From contig NZ_JACRSY010000058.1 in the NCBI RefSeq assembly GCF_014384995.1, forward strand, positions 1 through 11,284: a stretch of DNA of 11,284 nt. Reading direction: 5' to 3'. The notes below the pieces were generated by a model. The model saw only the letters and a program-made list of their open reading frames with translations. It had not been told where the DNA came from and did not search any database. Position numbers and translations under genes: made by a program. The DNA is from Zhenhengia yiwuensis (lineage in GTDB: Bacteria; Bacillota; Clostridia; Lachnospirales; Cellulosilyticaceae). Of this stretch, positions 1-5,068 are shown in pieces. Every line of letters begins with the position of its first letter. The stretch's first letter is position 1.

Positions 1-3
1 TAA

Positions 4-111
4 TACTTAATAGCAGAAGCAATGCACAAACTTATTGCAGATATATTAACAATAGATCAAGAACATAGGGTAGTAAAAAAGTATGTTAATGGAGCAATAG
101 AGATTAGATAA
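4..111 (+). other. short open stretch, possible end or remnant of a gene
   Basis: This frame is open for 35 codons between a TAA at 1-3 and a TAA at 109-111, with an in-frame ATG at 22 that would give a 29-aa peptide. The residues look protein-like (alternating hydrophobic and charged, ending VNGAIEIR). There is no good ribosome site before the ATG, and the upstream TAA in the same frame prevents a longer gene. It could be a decayed 3' end of an early phage gene or chance. I do not recognise it. Confidence 0.2.
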
Positions 112-125
112 AAATAATTATTGAT

Positions 126-155
126 TCGGTGGACATGAACGTAGTGTTCCACCGA
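126..155. repeat. 8-bp inverted repeat before the yopX-family gene
   Basis: TCGGTGGA (126-133) is matched by TCCACCGA (148-155) across a 14-nt loop. It is more G/C-rich than its surroundings and sits about 45 bases before the next start codon. There is no T-tract after it, so it is not a standard terminator. It may be an operator or a leader hairpin. Confidence 0.45.
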
Positions 156-201
156 TTTACCCAAAAGAGTTAAATTTGTCAACTAAGAGAGGATGAAGCA
201 A

Positions 202-771
202 GTGAGAGCAATTAAGTTTAGAGCATGGGACGCTAAATATAAGTACATGAACTACAAAGTTATGGTAGGAATGTATGGAGACAACGTAATGGATGACGAG
301 AACTATACAGCATGTTCGATGTGGATTGAGCCAAAGAAAGTTGATTATAAATGCGAGCCACATTGGGGAAATTTTGAGCCGTATCATAAAGATATTTTAT
401 TAATGCAATACACGGGTCTTAAAGACAACAATGGTAAAGAAATCTATGAAGGAGACATCGTAGAAGCTCAATGTATTGGTGGAAGAGATTTTAAAGGTGT
501 GGTTAAGTTCTATGACTGCGAGTTTGTTATAGATAACGGAGAAGATGCTATTCCTTTATTTGATAAAGTGGACCTAAGAATTGTGATGGGGAATATTTAC
601 GAGAACCCAGAGTTGCTAGAGGTGCTGAATGACATAAGAAGGCAAGAGATTATAAAAGGACTTGAGGACTTAAAGGACCATTGTGAAGACATGTGTGGCG
701 AGGAAGGAGATCAATGGGCGAAAGATGTTCAGATATTAAATGAAGCTATATGCTTAATTGGCAAAATCTAA
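202..771 (+). CDS. YopX-family phage protein with C-terminal extension
   Basis: A 189-aa protein of the YopX family, named after a Bacillus phage SPbeta gene and common in the early/accessory regions of Firmicute phages. The molecular role of the family is unknown. The start MRAIKFRAWD, the central block around MQYTGLKDNNGKEIYEGDIV, and the later VMGNIYENPELL are family hallmarks and span about residues 1-135. Residues 136-189 form an acidic, probably helical tail that I do not recognise and that is not part of the usual domain. I chose the GTG at 202 because the ribosome site AGAGAGG (186-192) lies nine bases upstream; the ATG at 193 directly abuts that site and would be too close. It is followed by a - strand gene that interrupts the + strand series. 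Confidence 0.88.
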   Translation: MRAIKFRAWDAKYKYMNYKVMVGMYGDNVMDDENYTACSMWIEPKKVDYKCEPHWGNFEPYHKDILLMQYTGLKDNNGKEIYEGDIVEAQCIGGRDFKGVVKFYDCEFVIDNGEDAIPLFDKVDLRIVMGNIYENPELLEVLNDIRRQEIIKGLEDLKDHCEDMCGEEGDQWAKDVQILNEAICLIGKI

Positions 772-793
772 GTTTTTTAGGTTAAGAAAAAAA

Positions 794-1021
794 TCACTTT
801 GTATTATCGACGTTAATAATTATTTTTTGGCAATCAGGACAATAAAATGCATCTATTACTGCCGGTGCTAACATAAAATATTTAGCTAAAACAATACTGT
901 TTGGACTTTTTGCCCAGCGAGTAGCACCTTTTGGAGATTCACCATCTGGTGTCCAAGATAACAAATTATCTGCTTGTATAGTCCCAAGTCTCATAACACT
1001 ATTACAGTATGGGCATTTCAT
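794..1021 (-). CDS. DUF6487-like zinc-ribbon protein
   Basis: A 75-aa protein with one CxxC near each end (C3/C6 and C61/C64), predicted to fold as a single zinc ribbon. The beginning MKCPYC, the middle with WTPDGE, and the end YCPDCQKIIIN match the small DUF6487-type family found widely in Firmicute chromosomes. Its function is unknown. It is the only gene here on the - strand, set convergently against the YopX gene (22 bases between stops) and divergently from the next gene. It has its own strong ribosome site, AAAGGAG on the - strand at about 1029-1035, and a possible promoter. This is the layout expected of a cargo gene (moron) expressed independently of the phage programme. Family assignment is from the residue pattern only. 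Confidence 0.7.
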   Translation of the reverse strand: MKCPYCNSVMRLGTIQADNLLSWTPDGESPKGATRWAKSPNSIVLAKYFMLAPAVIDAFYCPDCQKIIINVDNTK

Positions 1022-1044
1022 AATAAATTCTCCTTTGTATATAA

Positions 1045-1073
1045 AGTATAAATAATCTTTATTTAGAGATTAA
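1045..1073 (-). promoter_or_regulatory. possible promoter of the DUF6487-like gene
   Basis: On the - strand, TATACT (1050-1045) matches the -10 consensus in five of six positions. Exactly 17 bases upstream is TTAATC (1073-1068), a weak -35. The distance to the start codon at 1021 leaves room for a short leader with a strong ribosome site. Confidence 0.35.
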
Positions 1074-1126
1074 CACGGGAAAATAAAATATTCAACTAAA
1101 CAAATAATTTTTTGGAGAGTGATAGA

Positions 1127-1318
1127 ATGGAAGAATTACTAAAGTTTGTAGAAAAAGAAATAGATAGGGTTAAAAGAATGAAACTTTATACCATAGATGA
1201 AGATGGTGAAGAAATTGAATGTTATGACGGCGAATGTATTTTTCATGATGGTGAAGTAAATGGTATGTATTTAGCTTATAACAATGTTAAAGCAGCAATA
1301 CACCAATTAATAAAATAG
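1127..1318 (+). CDS. hypothetical small phage protein (63 aa)
   Basis: An acidic 63-aa protein: an amphipathic N-terminal helix rich in Glu/Lys (about residues 1-20), a middle with ECYDGECIFHDGEVNG that is probably beta, and a C-terminal helix ending AAIHQLIK. I do not recognise the family. The ATG at 1127 is preceded by GGAGAG at 1114-1119 with a normal gap. A longer reading from a TTG at 1112 would overlap that ribosome site and is unlikely. It is the first + strand gene after the inserted - strand gene and is followed 20 bases later by the next small gene, so the two are probably co-transcribed. Confidence 0.6.
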   Translation: MEELLKFVEKEIDRVKRMKLYTIDEDGEEIECYDGECIFHDGEVNGMYLAYNNVKAAIHQLIK

Positions 1319-1338
1319 TTCTTTGGGAAGGTGAAAAC

Positions 1339-1752
1339 ATGAAAGTTATTGATATAGCAAAATTTAATAGAGCGTCAATGGCAACTCAATATACGTTACT
1401 AAAGTGGTGGCAACCAAAAATGATGGATTTATACGTTCCGTTAGACGGAGATCCTACCTTGATTTATAGAAGTAGTCAACTTGACGCAGTTAGAGAACTA
1501 AAAGGCGATGCAAATACACCATTACTAACAGCAGGACAGTTGATAGAGTTTATACGAGAGTTTGCACAAATGAATATCTATACAGTAGATGAAAGATGGT
1601 GTATTCAGTTACTAAATTTAGAAGATGCAGTAAATGACATAGATGTATCGCCTATATGGGAAAATCATTCAAATACATTGATAGATGTATTGTTTATGGC
1701 AGTAGAATACATTTGTGATTATAGAATACCAGAATTAAATGATATGCAATAA
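1339..1752 (+). CDS. hypothetical phage protein (137 aa)
   Basis: A 137-aa soluble, mostly helical protein with no signal peptide or membrane segment. It is rich in Trp and Tyr (WW at residues 23-24) and acidic in its second half. I do not recognise a family or catalytic motif. The ATG at 1339 has the ribosome site GGGAAGG just upstream. It belongs to a chain of short, closely spaced genes reading the same way. Its stop is followed by an AATAAAATAG-TTTTTTGG junction similar to those after neighbouring genes. A role in early phage or plasmid physiology is only an inference from position. Confidence 0.6.
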   Translation: MKVIDIAKFNRASMATQYTLLKWWQPKMMDLYVPLDGDPTLIYRSSQLDAVRELKGDANTPLLTAGQLIEFIREFAQMNIYTVDERWCIQLLNLEDAVNDIDVSPIWENHSNTLIDVLFMAVEYICDYRIPELNDMQ

Positions 1753-1785
1753 AATAGTTTTTTGGTTACAAGAAAGGGTGAGAAG

Positions 1786-1941
1786 ATGCAAAAGGTAAAA
1801 ACGTTAAGTAATGTAGACACAATTGGATTGGCAACATATTTAATTGATTTTATAAAAGAAGGCAATCTTGTAGAACAAGTAATAAATACAGGTGATGGGT
1901 ATGTAATTATTTATCATACGGTACCAGTTGTTAGTTTTTAG
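1786..1941 (+). CDS. hypothetical small protein (51 aa)
   Basis: A 51-aa open frame starting at ATG 1786 with the ribosome site AAGAAAGGG in good position, filling the gap between two other small genes. The predicted peptide has one helix (about residues 12-35, with ATYLIDFIKEGNLVEQ) followed by a short beta-like end, GYVIIYHTVPVVSF. There is no recognised family. The spacing, the ribosome site and the junction motif after its stop support it as a real gene. Confidence 0.5.
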   Translation: MQKVKTLSNVDTIGLATYLIDFIKEGNLVEQVINTGDGYVIIYHTVPVVSF

Positions 1942-1974
1942 TAAATAAAATTAGTTTTTGAGGAGGCAAATAAA

Positions 1975-2304
1975 GTGACAGAGCGTAAAGTATATGATTT
2001 GAAGAAAATGACAGGCTCCGAAATAAAAAAGGTGATTGAGTCAGTTCCTAAGATAGAGCCTATAACAGGGTTAGAAAGATGTGATAGCTATATGTTTGAA
2101 GAAGGCCCAGTCTATTTAACTAATCCAGCGTATGATGCATATACAGTTCCAGTTTATGACCCAGAGTGGAAAGAGTTCTTATGGACAAGGATAGACATGG
2201 ATGATGATTTTAGAAAAGAAGAAGAAACATTATGTGAGTTAGATGATTTAAGAGATCGTGAAGACTTTGAAGAAATAAAGAAGTTATATGGTGTTATTGA
2301 ATAA
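1975..2304 (+). CDS. hypothetical acidic phage protein (109 aa)
   Basis: A 109-aa strongly acidic protein. Residues 1-30 (YDLKKMTGSEIKKVIESVPK) look like a helical pair, the middle is Tyr/Pro-rich (TNPAYDAYTVPVYDPEW), and residues 70-105 are dominated by Asp, Glu and Arg. The GTG start at 1975 follows GAGGAGG by an ideal distance. I do not recognise the family. Highly acidic small phage proteins sometimes mimic DNA or block host enzymes, but nothing in this sequence proves that. It lies in the small-gene chain and is followed by a 9-bp hairpin before the next gene. Confidence 0.6.
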   Translation: MTERKVYDLKKMTGSEIKKVIESVPKIEPITGLERCDSYMFEEGPVYLTNPAYDAYTVPVYDPEWKEFLWTRIDMDDDFRKEEETLCELDDLRDREDFEEIKKLYGVIE

Positions 2305-2315
2305 AAAATGTTTTT

Positions 2316-2345
2316 GACCATGTCGCCGATATGGGAGATATGGTC
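2316..2345 (+). repeat. 9-bp hairpin just before a ribosome site
   Basis: GACCATGTC (2316-2324) pairs with GATATGGTC (2337-2345), nine pairs including one G-U, with a 12-nt loop. The ribosome site AGGAGGTGAT begins within a few bases of its 3' arm. There is no T-tract. It could modulate translation of the next gene or protect processed mRNA. Confidence 0.5.
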
Positions 2346-2359
2346 CAGGAGGTGATAAG

Positions 2360-2572
2360 GTGGAACTTTGGATTGAGTCACAGAAAAAAGTAACATCACA
2401 ATATTACAGTTACAAAACAAAAAAAGAGCGAGATGCGCATATTGAGCAGATGGAATCAGAAGGGTGGGAATGCGTTAATCAGACAACAGGAGTAAAAGGG
2501 AATAGCATTATTGAAGCTGAATTTGAGTTGGTTGAAGAAATTAGGTATAAAGATTTCACAGATGAGCAATAA
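2360..2572 (+). CDS. hypothetical small protein (70 aa)
   Basis: A 70-aa protein with a probable beta-alpha-beta layout: YYSYKTKKERDAHIEQMESEGWECV is a Tyr-rich strand leading into a helix and then the GWEC turn, followed by an acidic strand EAEFELVEEIRY. This arrangement is seen in several small phage proteins of unknown role, but I cannot name a family. The GTG start at 2360 has AGGAGGTGAT directly upstream. It is flanked on both sides by hairpin-containing junctions, so it may behave as a separately exchangeable cassette. Confidence 0.55.
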   Translation: MELWIESQKKVTSQYYSYKTKKERDAHIEQMESEGWECVNQTTGVKGNSIIEAEFELVEEIRYKDFTDEQ

Positions 2573-2587
2573 AAAAATGTTTTTAAA

Positions 2588-2611
2588 CGTTTTGCCGACC
2601 TTGGCAAAATG
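2588..2611 (+). repeat. 9-bp hairpin just before a ribosome site
   Basis: CGTTTTGCC (2588-2596) pairs with GGCAAAATG (2603-2611), nine pairs including one G-U, around a six-base loop. The ribosome site ATAGGAGGTG follows at once. It is the same arrangement as the hairpin at 2316-2345, and both share the sequence GCCGA. Confidence 0.5.
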
Positions 2612-2627
2612 ATAGGAGGTGTGAAGC

Positions 2628-2828
2628 TTGAGTATAGAAAGAAAAGATATAAAGGTACGTGTTTATAGAGAGCTTTATGATGAAAGTGACCCGTTGAAGA
2701 TTAGAGAAAGTATTGTCAGTGTAAAACATATACCAACGGGAATTATTTCAGTAAAAAGGAATATGATACAAATTGTTGCATTTTATGAGGCATTAAAAGA
2801 TATAGAAAATAAACTCAATAAAAATTGA
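2628..2828 (+). CDS. hypothetical small protein (66 aa)
   Basis: A 66-aa protein starting at a TTG with the strong ribosome site AGGAGGTG seven to eight bases upstream. It appears to be a beta-rich N-terminus (IKVRVYRELYDESDPLKIRESIVSVKHIPTGIISVKRN) followed by a helix (AFYEALKDIENKLNKN). The repeated strand pattern could be a small beta-sheet nucleic-acid-binding or adaptor fold, but I recognise no family. It is followed after 18 bases by the small zinc-binding protein gene that leads into the partition locus. Confidence 0.55.
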   Translation: MSIERKDIKVRVYRELYDESDPLKIRESIVSVKHIPTGIISVKRNMIQIVAFYEALKDIENKLNKN

Positions 2829-2846
2829 TTTTGGGAGGAGAAGAGC

Positions 2847-3005
2847 ATGACAGATGAAATTAAATGGGAATGTCCAAGATGTGAGAAGATCAATACATCT
2901 GAATGGGCTAATGCAATGGTAGAGTATGAGAGGTGTGAGCATTGTAATACTCTATGTGATGTTCAAATTACAGTAGTGTTGGAAGGTGTAGAAGTCATCG
3001 AGTGA
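2847..3005 (+). CDS. small two-CxxC zinc-binding protein (52 aa)
   Basis: A 52-aa protein with C9-P-R-C12 and C30-E-H-C33, enough for one zinc ribbon; a fifth cysteine (C37) follows. The ATG at 2847 is preceded by GGGAGGAG. The partner and role are unknown. Small zinc ribbons of this kind in phages are often guessed to be transcription or DNA-binding cofactors, which I cannot show. Its TGA stop (3003-3005) lies inside the first repeat of the 10-bp iteron array, so anything bound to the array would sit directly at the end of this gene and could limit read-through into the partition genes. Confidence 0.6.
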   Translation: MTDEIKWECPRCEKINTSEWANAMVEYERCEHCNTLCDVQITVVLEGVEVIE

Positions 3006-3080
3006 AATCTTGTGAAACTATATGAAATGATGTGAAATATTATGAAACATAATAAAATCATATGAAATGATGTGAAACAA
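3001..3080. repeat. tubC: tubC-like iteron array, eight 10-bp direct repeats
   Basis: Eight repeats start at 3001, 3011, 3021, 3031, 3041, 3051, 3061 and 3071, in exact 10-bp phase, with consensus TRTGAAAYnn. Repeats 3-4 and 7-8 share 17 identical bases (3021-3037 and 3061-3077). Repeat 6 (3051-3060) is the most degenerate. One repeat per helical turn places every copy on the same face of DNA, as expected for cooperative binding by a small winged-helix protein. The array ends at the start codon of the tubR-like gene. In type III partition systems the centromere is an iteron array beside tubR and tubZ, so the same role is inferred here. Confidence 0.8.
3049..3058 (+). promoter_or_regulatory. 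possible -10 element inside the iterons
   Basis: The degenerate repeat 6 creates a TAATAAAAT-type stretch (TAAAAT at 3053-3058), the best -10-like sequence upstream of the tubR-like gene. There is no convincing -35. If used, the promoter is buried in the repeats, so TubR binding would repress its own operon. Confidence 0.3.
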
Positions 3081-3322
3081 TGGATAAATTAGATTATGCA
3101 ATACTTAATGTATTACAAGAAAATCAGTGCTTTAGAAAGATACAAGCCATAACAAGAAATGACATTATGAATGTACTTGAAATAAAAAAAGTAACATTAC
3201 ATAGAAGAGTAAACCAGTTAGTGCTAAGTGGGTACATTGCTAAAGGATTACATGAAGGGCGAGAACATACTTATTACATAACTGATATAGGATTAAAGTT
3301 ATTAGAGGAGGAATTAGGATGA
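3080..3322 (+). CDS. tubR: TubR-like winged-helix centromere-binding protein
   Basis: An 80-aa basic protein with a winged helix-turn-helix: helices over about residues 3-50, the recognition part around KKVTLHRRVNQLVLSGYI (35-53), and a wing rich in charged residues, GLHEGREHTYYITDIGLKLL (57-76). TubR proteins are small ArsR-like winged helices that bind tubC iterons as dimers and connect them to TubZ filaments. The role is assigned from size, fold and position: iterons immediately upstream, and a downstream TubZ whose ATG overlaps this gene's TGA by four bases (ATGA), so translation is probably coupled. There is no clear ribosome site before the ATG at 3080, because that stretch is the last iteron; translation may be weak or RNA nearly leaderless. 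A generic MarR-like regulator is the alternative. Confidence 0.75.
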   Translation: MDKLDYAILNVLQENQCFRKIQAITRNDIMNVLEIKKVTLHRRVNQLVLSGYIAKGLHEGREHTYYITDIGLKLLEEELG

Positions 3323-4350
3323 ATAACAAAATTGGATTTATTGCAGTTGGACAAGCAGGTGGAAATATTGGAAGTAAGTTAGAGGCAGTTGGATATGATG
3401 TTCTTTTCTTAAATACCTCAGATGAGGACCTATCAACACTTGAAACTAAGTTCAAGTATCACATTAAGGGTGGAGAAGGATGCAATAAAGATAGAAATAA
3501 AGCAAAGGAGCTTGTTATAGAGGACTTTGAAAACATTGCAAAAGAGATTGAAGATAAGGTTAATAAAGATTTTATCTATGTAATTTTTAGTAGTGGTGGA
3601 GGAACTGGTTCAGGAGCATCGCCAATGTTAATAGACTTGCTTATTCAGCATATGGAAAAGGCAGTAGGTGCAATAACTATTATTCCAGGAGAAAACGAAC
3701 CATTAAAGACACATATTAATGCATACGAATGTTTTAGAGAATTAGAAGAGGTAGATGGAATAGCAAGCACAATTGTCCTAGATAATAATGCTTGTGAAAA
3801 TAAATTAAGTATTAATAAAGATTTTGTTGAACTCTTACAAGGAATGCTTGATATGCCAAATCATAAAGATGTTAAAGGTAATATTGATAAAGCAGAGGTA
3901 ATGGAAATGTTAAGTTCAAGAGGAATGTTAACAATTACAAAGGTTGATAAGGAGCAAACAAACTTAGCAAATATAGTAGCGGGAATTAAGTCAAATATAT
4001 ATGCTCCTATTGAGGGGGACCAAGTTATTAAGTATGTTGGTTTATTAGCTGCTAAATGTGTAGATATTTCAGAGTTAAAGAAAGAAGTAGGAAATTACAT
4101 AGATGCATTTCAAGGATATGGGGAAGAAACGATTTGTGTATTAGCAGGGTTAAGCTTGCCGTTTACAAGGCTAGAGCAAATTAAGAATAGAGTGATTGAA
4201 AATCAAGAATCAATTAAGAGAAACTTACAGGCTACCAGTGAGACAAGACTTAAAAGTGATATTAATTTTCTTGATGGATTTACACCTCAAATGAAAAAAC
4301 CAAAAGTAGGGGGAGCTGCTGATATATTTGCTAAGTACAAAAAGAAATAA
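3319..4350 (+). CDS. tubZ: TubZ-like tubulin/FtsZ-family GTPase (type III partition motor)
   Basis: A 343-aa cytomotive GTPase. The N-terminal nucleotide loop GQAGGNIGS (residues 11-19), the NTSDEDL block (32-38), the GGEGCNKDR segment, and the tubulin signature GGGTGSG (93-99) build the GTP site. The DNN near residues 153-155 and the T7 loop NIDKAE (188-193) supply acidic residues that would complete GTP hydrolysis in the next subunit of a filament. Length and layout fit TubZ of Clostridium botulinum phage c-st better than FtsZ, whose T7 motif is NxDxxD and which has a different tail. The C-terminus ends in a basic segment (KKPKVGGAADIFAKYKKK), as expected for contact with TubR-DNA. GAGGAGG at 3305-3311 serves the ATG at 3319. 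Filaments treadmilling with TubR-tubC would segregate the genome. A PhuZ-like role in infected cells is the less likely alternative. Confidence 0.92.
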   Translation: MNNKIGFIAVGQAGGNIGSKLEAVGYDVLFLNTSDEDLSTLETKFKYHIKGGEGCNKDRNKAKELVIEDFENIAKEIEDKVNKDFIYVIFSSGGGTGSGASPMLIDLLIQHMEKAVGAITIIPGENEPLKTHINAYECFRELEEVDGIASTIVLDNNACENKLSINKDFVELLQGMLDMPNHKDVKGNIDKAEVMEMLSSRGMLTITKVDKEQTNLANIVAGIKSNIYAPIEGDQVIKYVGLLAAKCVDISELKKEVGNYIDAFQGYGEETICVLAGLSLPFTRLEQIKNRVIENQESIKRNLQATSETRLKSDINFLDGFTPQMKKPKVGGAADIFAKYKKK

Positions 4351-4419
4351 TTGAATAAGGACCAGCACACTTGGATTAAATTTTAATAGTTTAGTCCAAG
4401 TGTTTTGGTGCTTATTCAA
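4351..4419. repeat. 69-nt near-perfect inverted repeat after tubZ
   Basis: The arms 4351-4380 and 4390-4419 pair at 28 of 30 positions (G-U pairs included; mismatches at 4360/4410 and 4366/4404) around a nine-base loop (4381-4389). It starts directly after the tubZ TAA. There is no T-tract on either side, which argues against a simple intrinsic terminator. It could form a very stable RNA hairpin or a DNA cruciform. Roles such as mRNA processing, 3' protection of the tubRZ message, or a replication or recombination site are all open. Confidence 0.85.
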
Positions 4420-4455
4420 GCAAACAAATGAAAGTTTGATATTGGAGGGATTAGG

Positions 4456-4968
4456 ATGAAAAATAAATATTTACAAGAGACAATAGAGTGTTTGGAAAAC
4501 TATAAAGAGTACAGAGCAAAATTAGAATCAAAAAAAGAGTTTCTAAAGAAATTAAAAAGTGAAAGAGAGCATAATGATAGAGAAGTTGGTATAAAAAGTA
4601 GTACATATGATGAGGTGCCTGCAAAAACAAATAAAGTAACTTCTATAGTAGAGAAAATAGCGATTAAAAATATTCAAATGGAATTAGATTTGGAAGAGGA
4701 AATAGATTCATTGCAATTTTATTTAAAGCGTATTGATTTAAGTTTGCTGGATATTAAGAAAGAGTGGAGAGATGTTTTAGAGTTAAAACATATAGAGGGT
4801 TATACTTGGGATTATGTAACAAGAAAAATGGGGTTAAGTGAGTCAACATGCAGGAGGTATGGTGAAAAGGGTATTAAGGCACTAGCAGATAAAATAAAAG
4901 GAGATGAAAGTTATATAGATTTACCTTTATTTAAGTATATTTATATTGATAAAGTAGAGCAGGCATAA
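4456..4968 (+). CDS. RinA/ArpU-type phage late transcription regulator (coiled coil plus HTH)
   Basis: A 170-aa protein. Residues 5-40 and 65-95 are charged heptad-like helices (coiled coil), and residues 98-146 form a sigma-region-4-like helix-turn-helix (EWRDVLELKHIEGYTWDYV, then MGLSESTCRRY as recognition helix, then GIKALADKI). This order is typical of RinA/ArpU-family proteins, which activate late phage genes and lie just before the packaging cluster, as here. The ATG at 4456 is preceded by GGAGGGATTAGG, nearly the same leader as tubZ. It directly follows the partition genes. Phage c-st has a further factor, TubY, with a coiled coil and HTH in its tub locus, so a role in the tub system is a possible alternative. 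The stop lies inside an intrinsic terminator. Confidence 0.75.
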   Translation: MKNKYLQETIECLENYKEYRAKLESKKEFLKKLKSEREHNDREVGIKSSTYDEVPAKTNKVTSIVEKIAIKNIQMELDLEEEIDSLQFYLKRIDLSLLDIKKEWRDVLELKHIEGYTWDYVTRKMGLSESTCRRYGEKGIKALADKIKGDESYIDLPLFKYIYIDKVEQA

Positions 4969-4982
4969 GTCTGCTTTTTTTA
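4958..4982 (+). terminator. intrinsic terminator overlapping the regulator stop codon
   Basis: AGCAGGC (4958-4964) pairs with GTCTGCT (4969-4975), seven pairs including one G-U, with loop ATAA, and is followed by a run of seven T (4975-4981). This closes the tubRZ-regulator unit and insulates the next gene. Confidence 0.85.
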
Positions 4983-4993
4983 TTACCTAAATA

Positions 4994-5022
4994 CTGATTT
5001 TATAAGTTAAGTATGATAAAAT
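4994..5022 (+). promoter_or_regulatory. extended -10 promoter of the DUF5677-like gene
   Basis: TATGATAAAAT (5012-5022) contains TAAAAT with an upstream TG, the extended -10 pattern common in Gram-positive bacteria. CTGATT at 4994-4999 is a weak -35 with 17-base spacing. It lies between the preceding terminator and the start codon at 5069, so the gene probably has its own transcription. Confidence 0.6.
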
Positions 5023-5068
5023 TTAAAAGATATTTTATAGGTTTATAAATTAGAATTTAGGGGGTACT

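Noticed and set aside
3001..3080. CRISPR-like array
   Set aside because: Repeats are 10 bp with no spacers and abut tubR; this is an iteron array, not repeat-spacer structure.
3240..3455. 71-aa open frame on the - strand
   Set aside because: It lies antisense to the tubR-tubZ junction, which has strong protein-level support, and lacks a convincing start signal.
3319..4350. Host FtsZ
   Set aside because: The T7 loop (NIDKAE), short basic tail, iterons and tubR-like neighbour fit TubZ; no cell-division genes are nearby.
4351..4419. Simple intrinsic terminator for tubZ
   Set aside because: The stem is unusually long and neither side has a T-tract; the real terminator is at 4958-4982 after the next gene.
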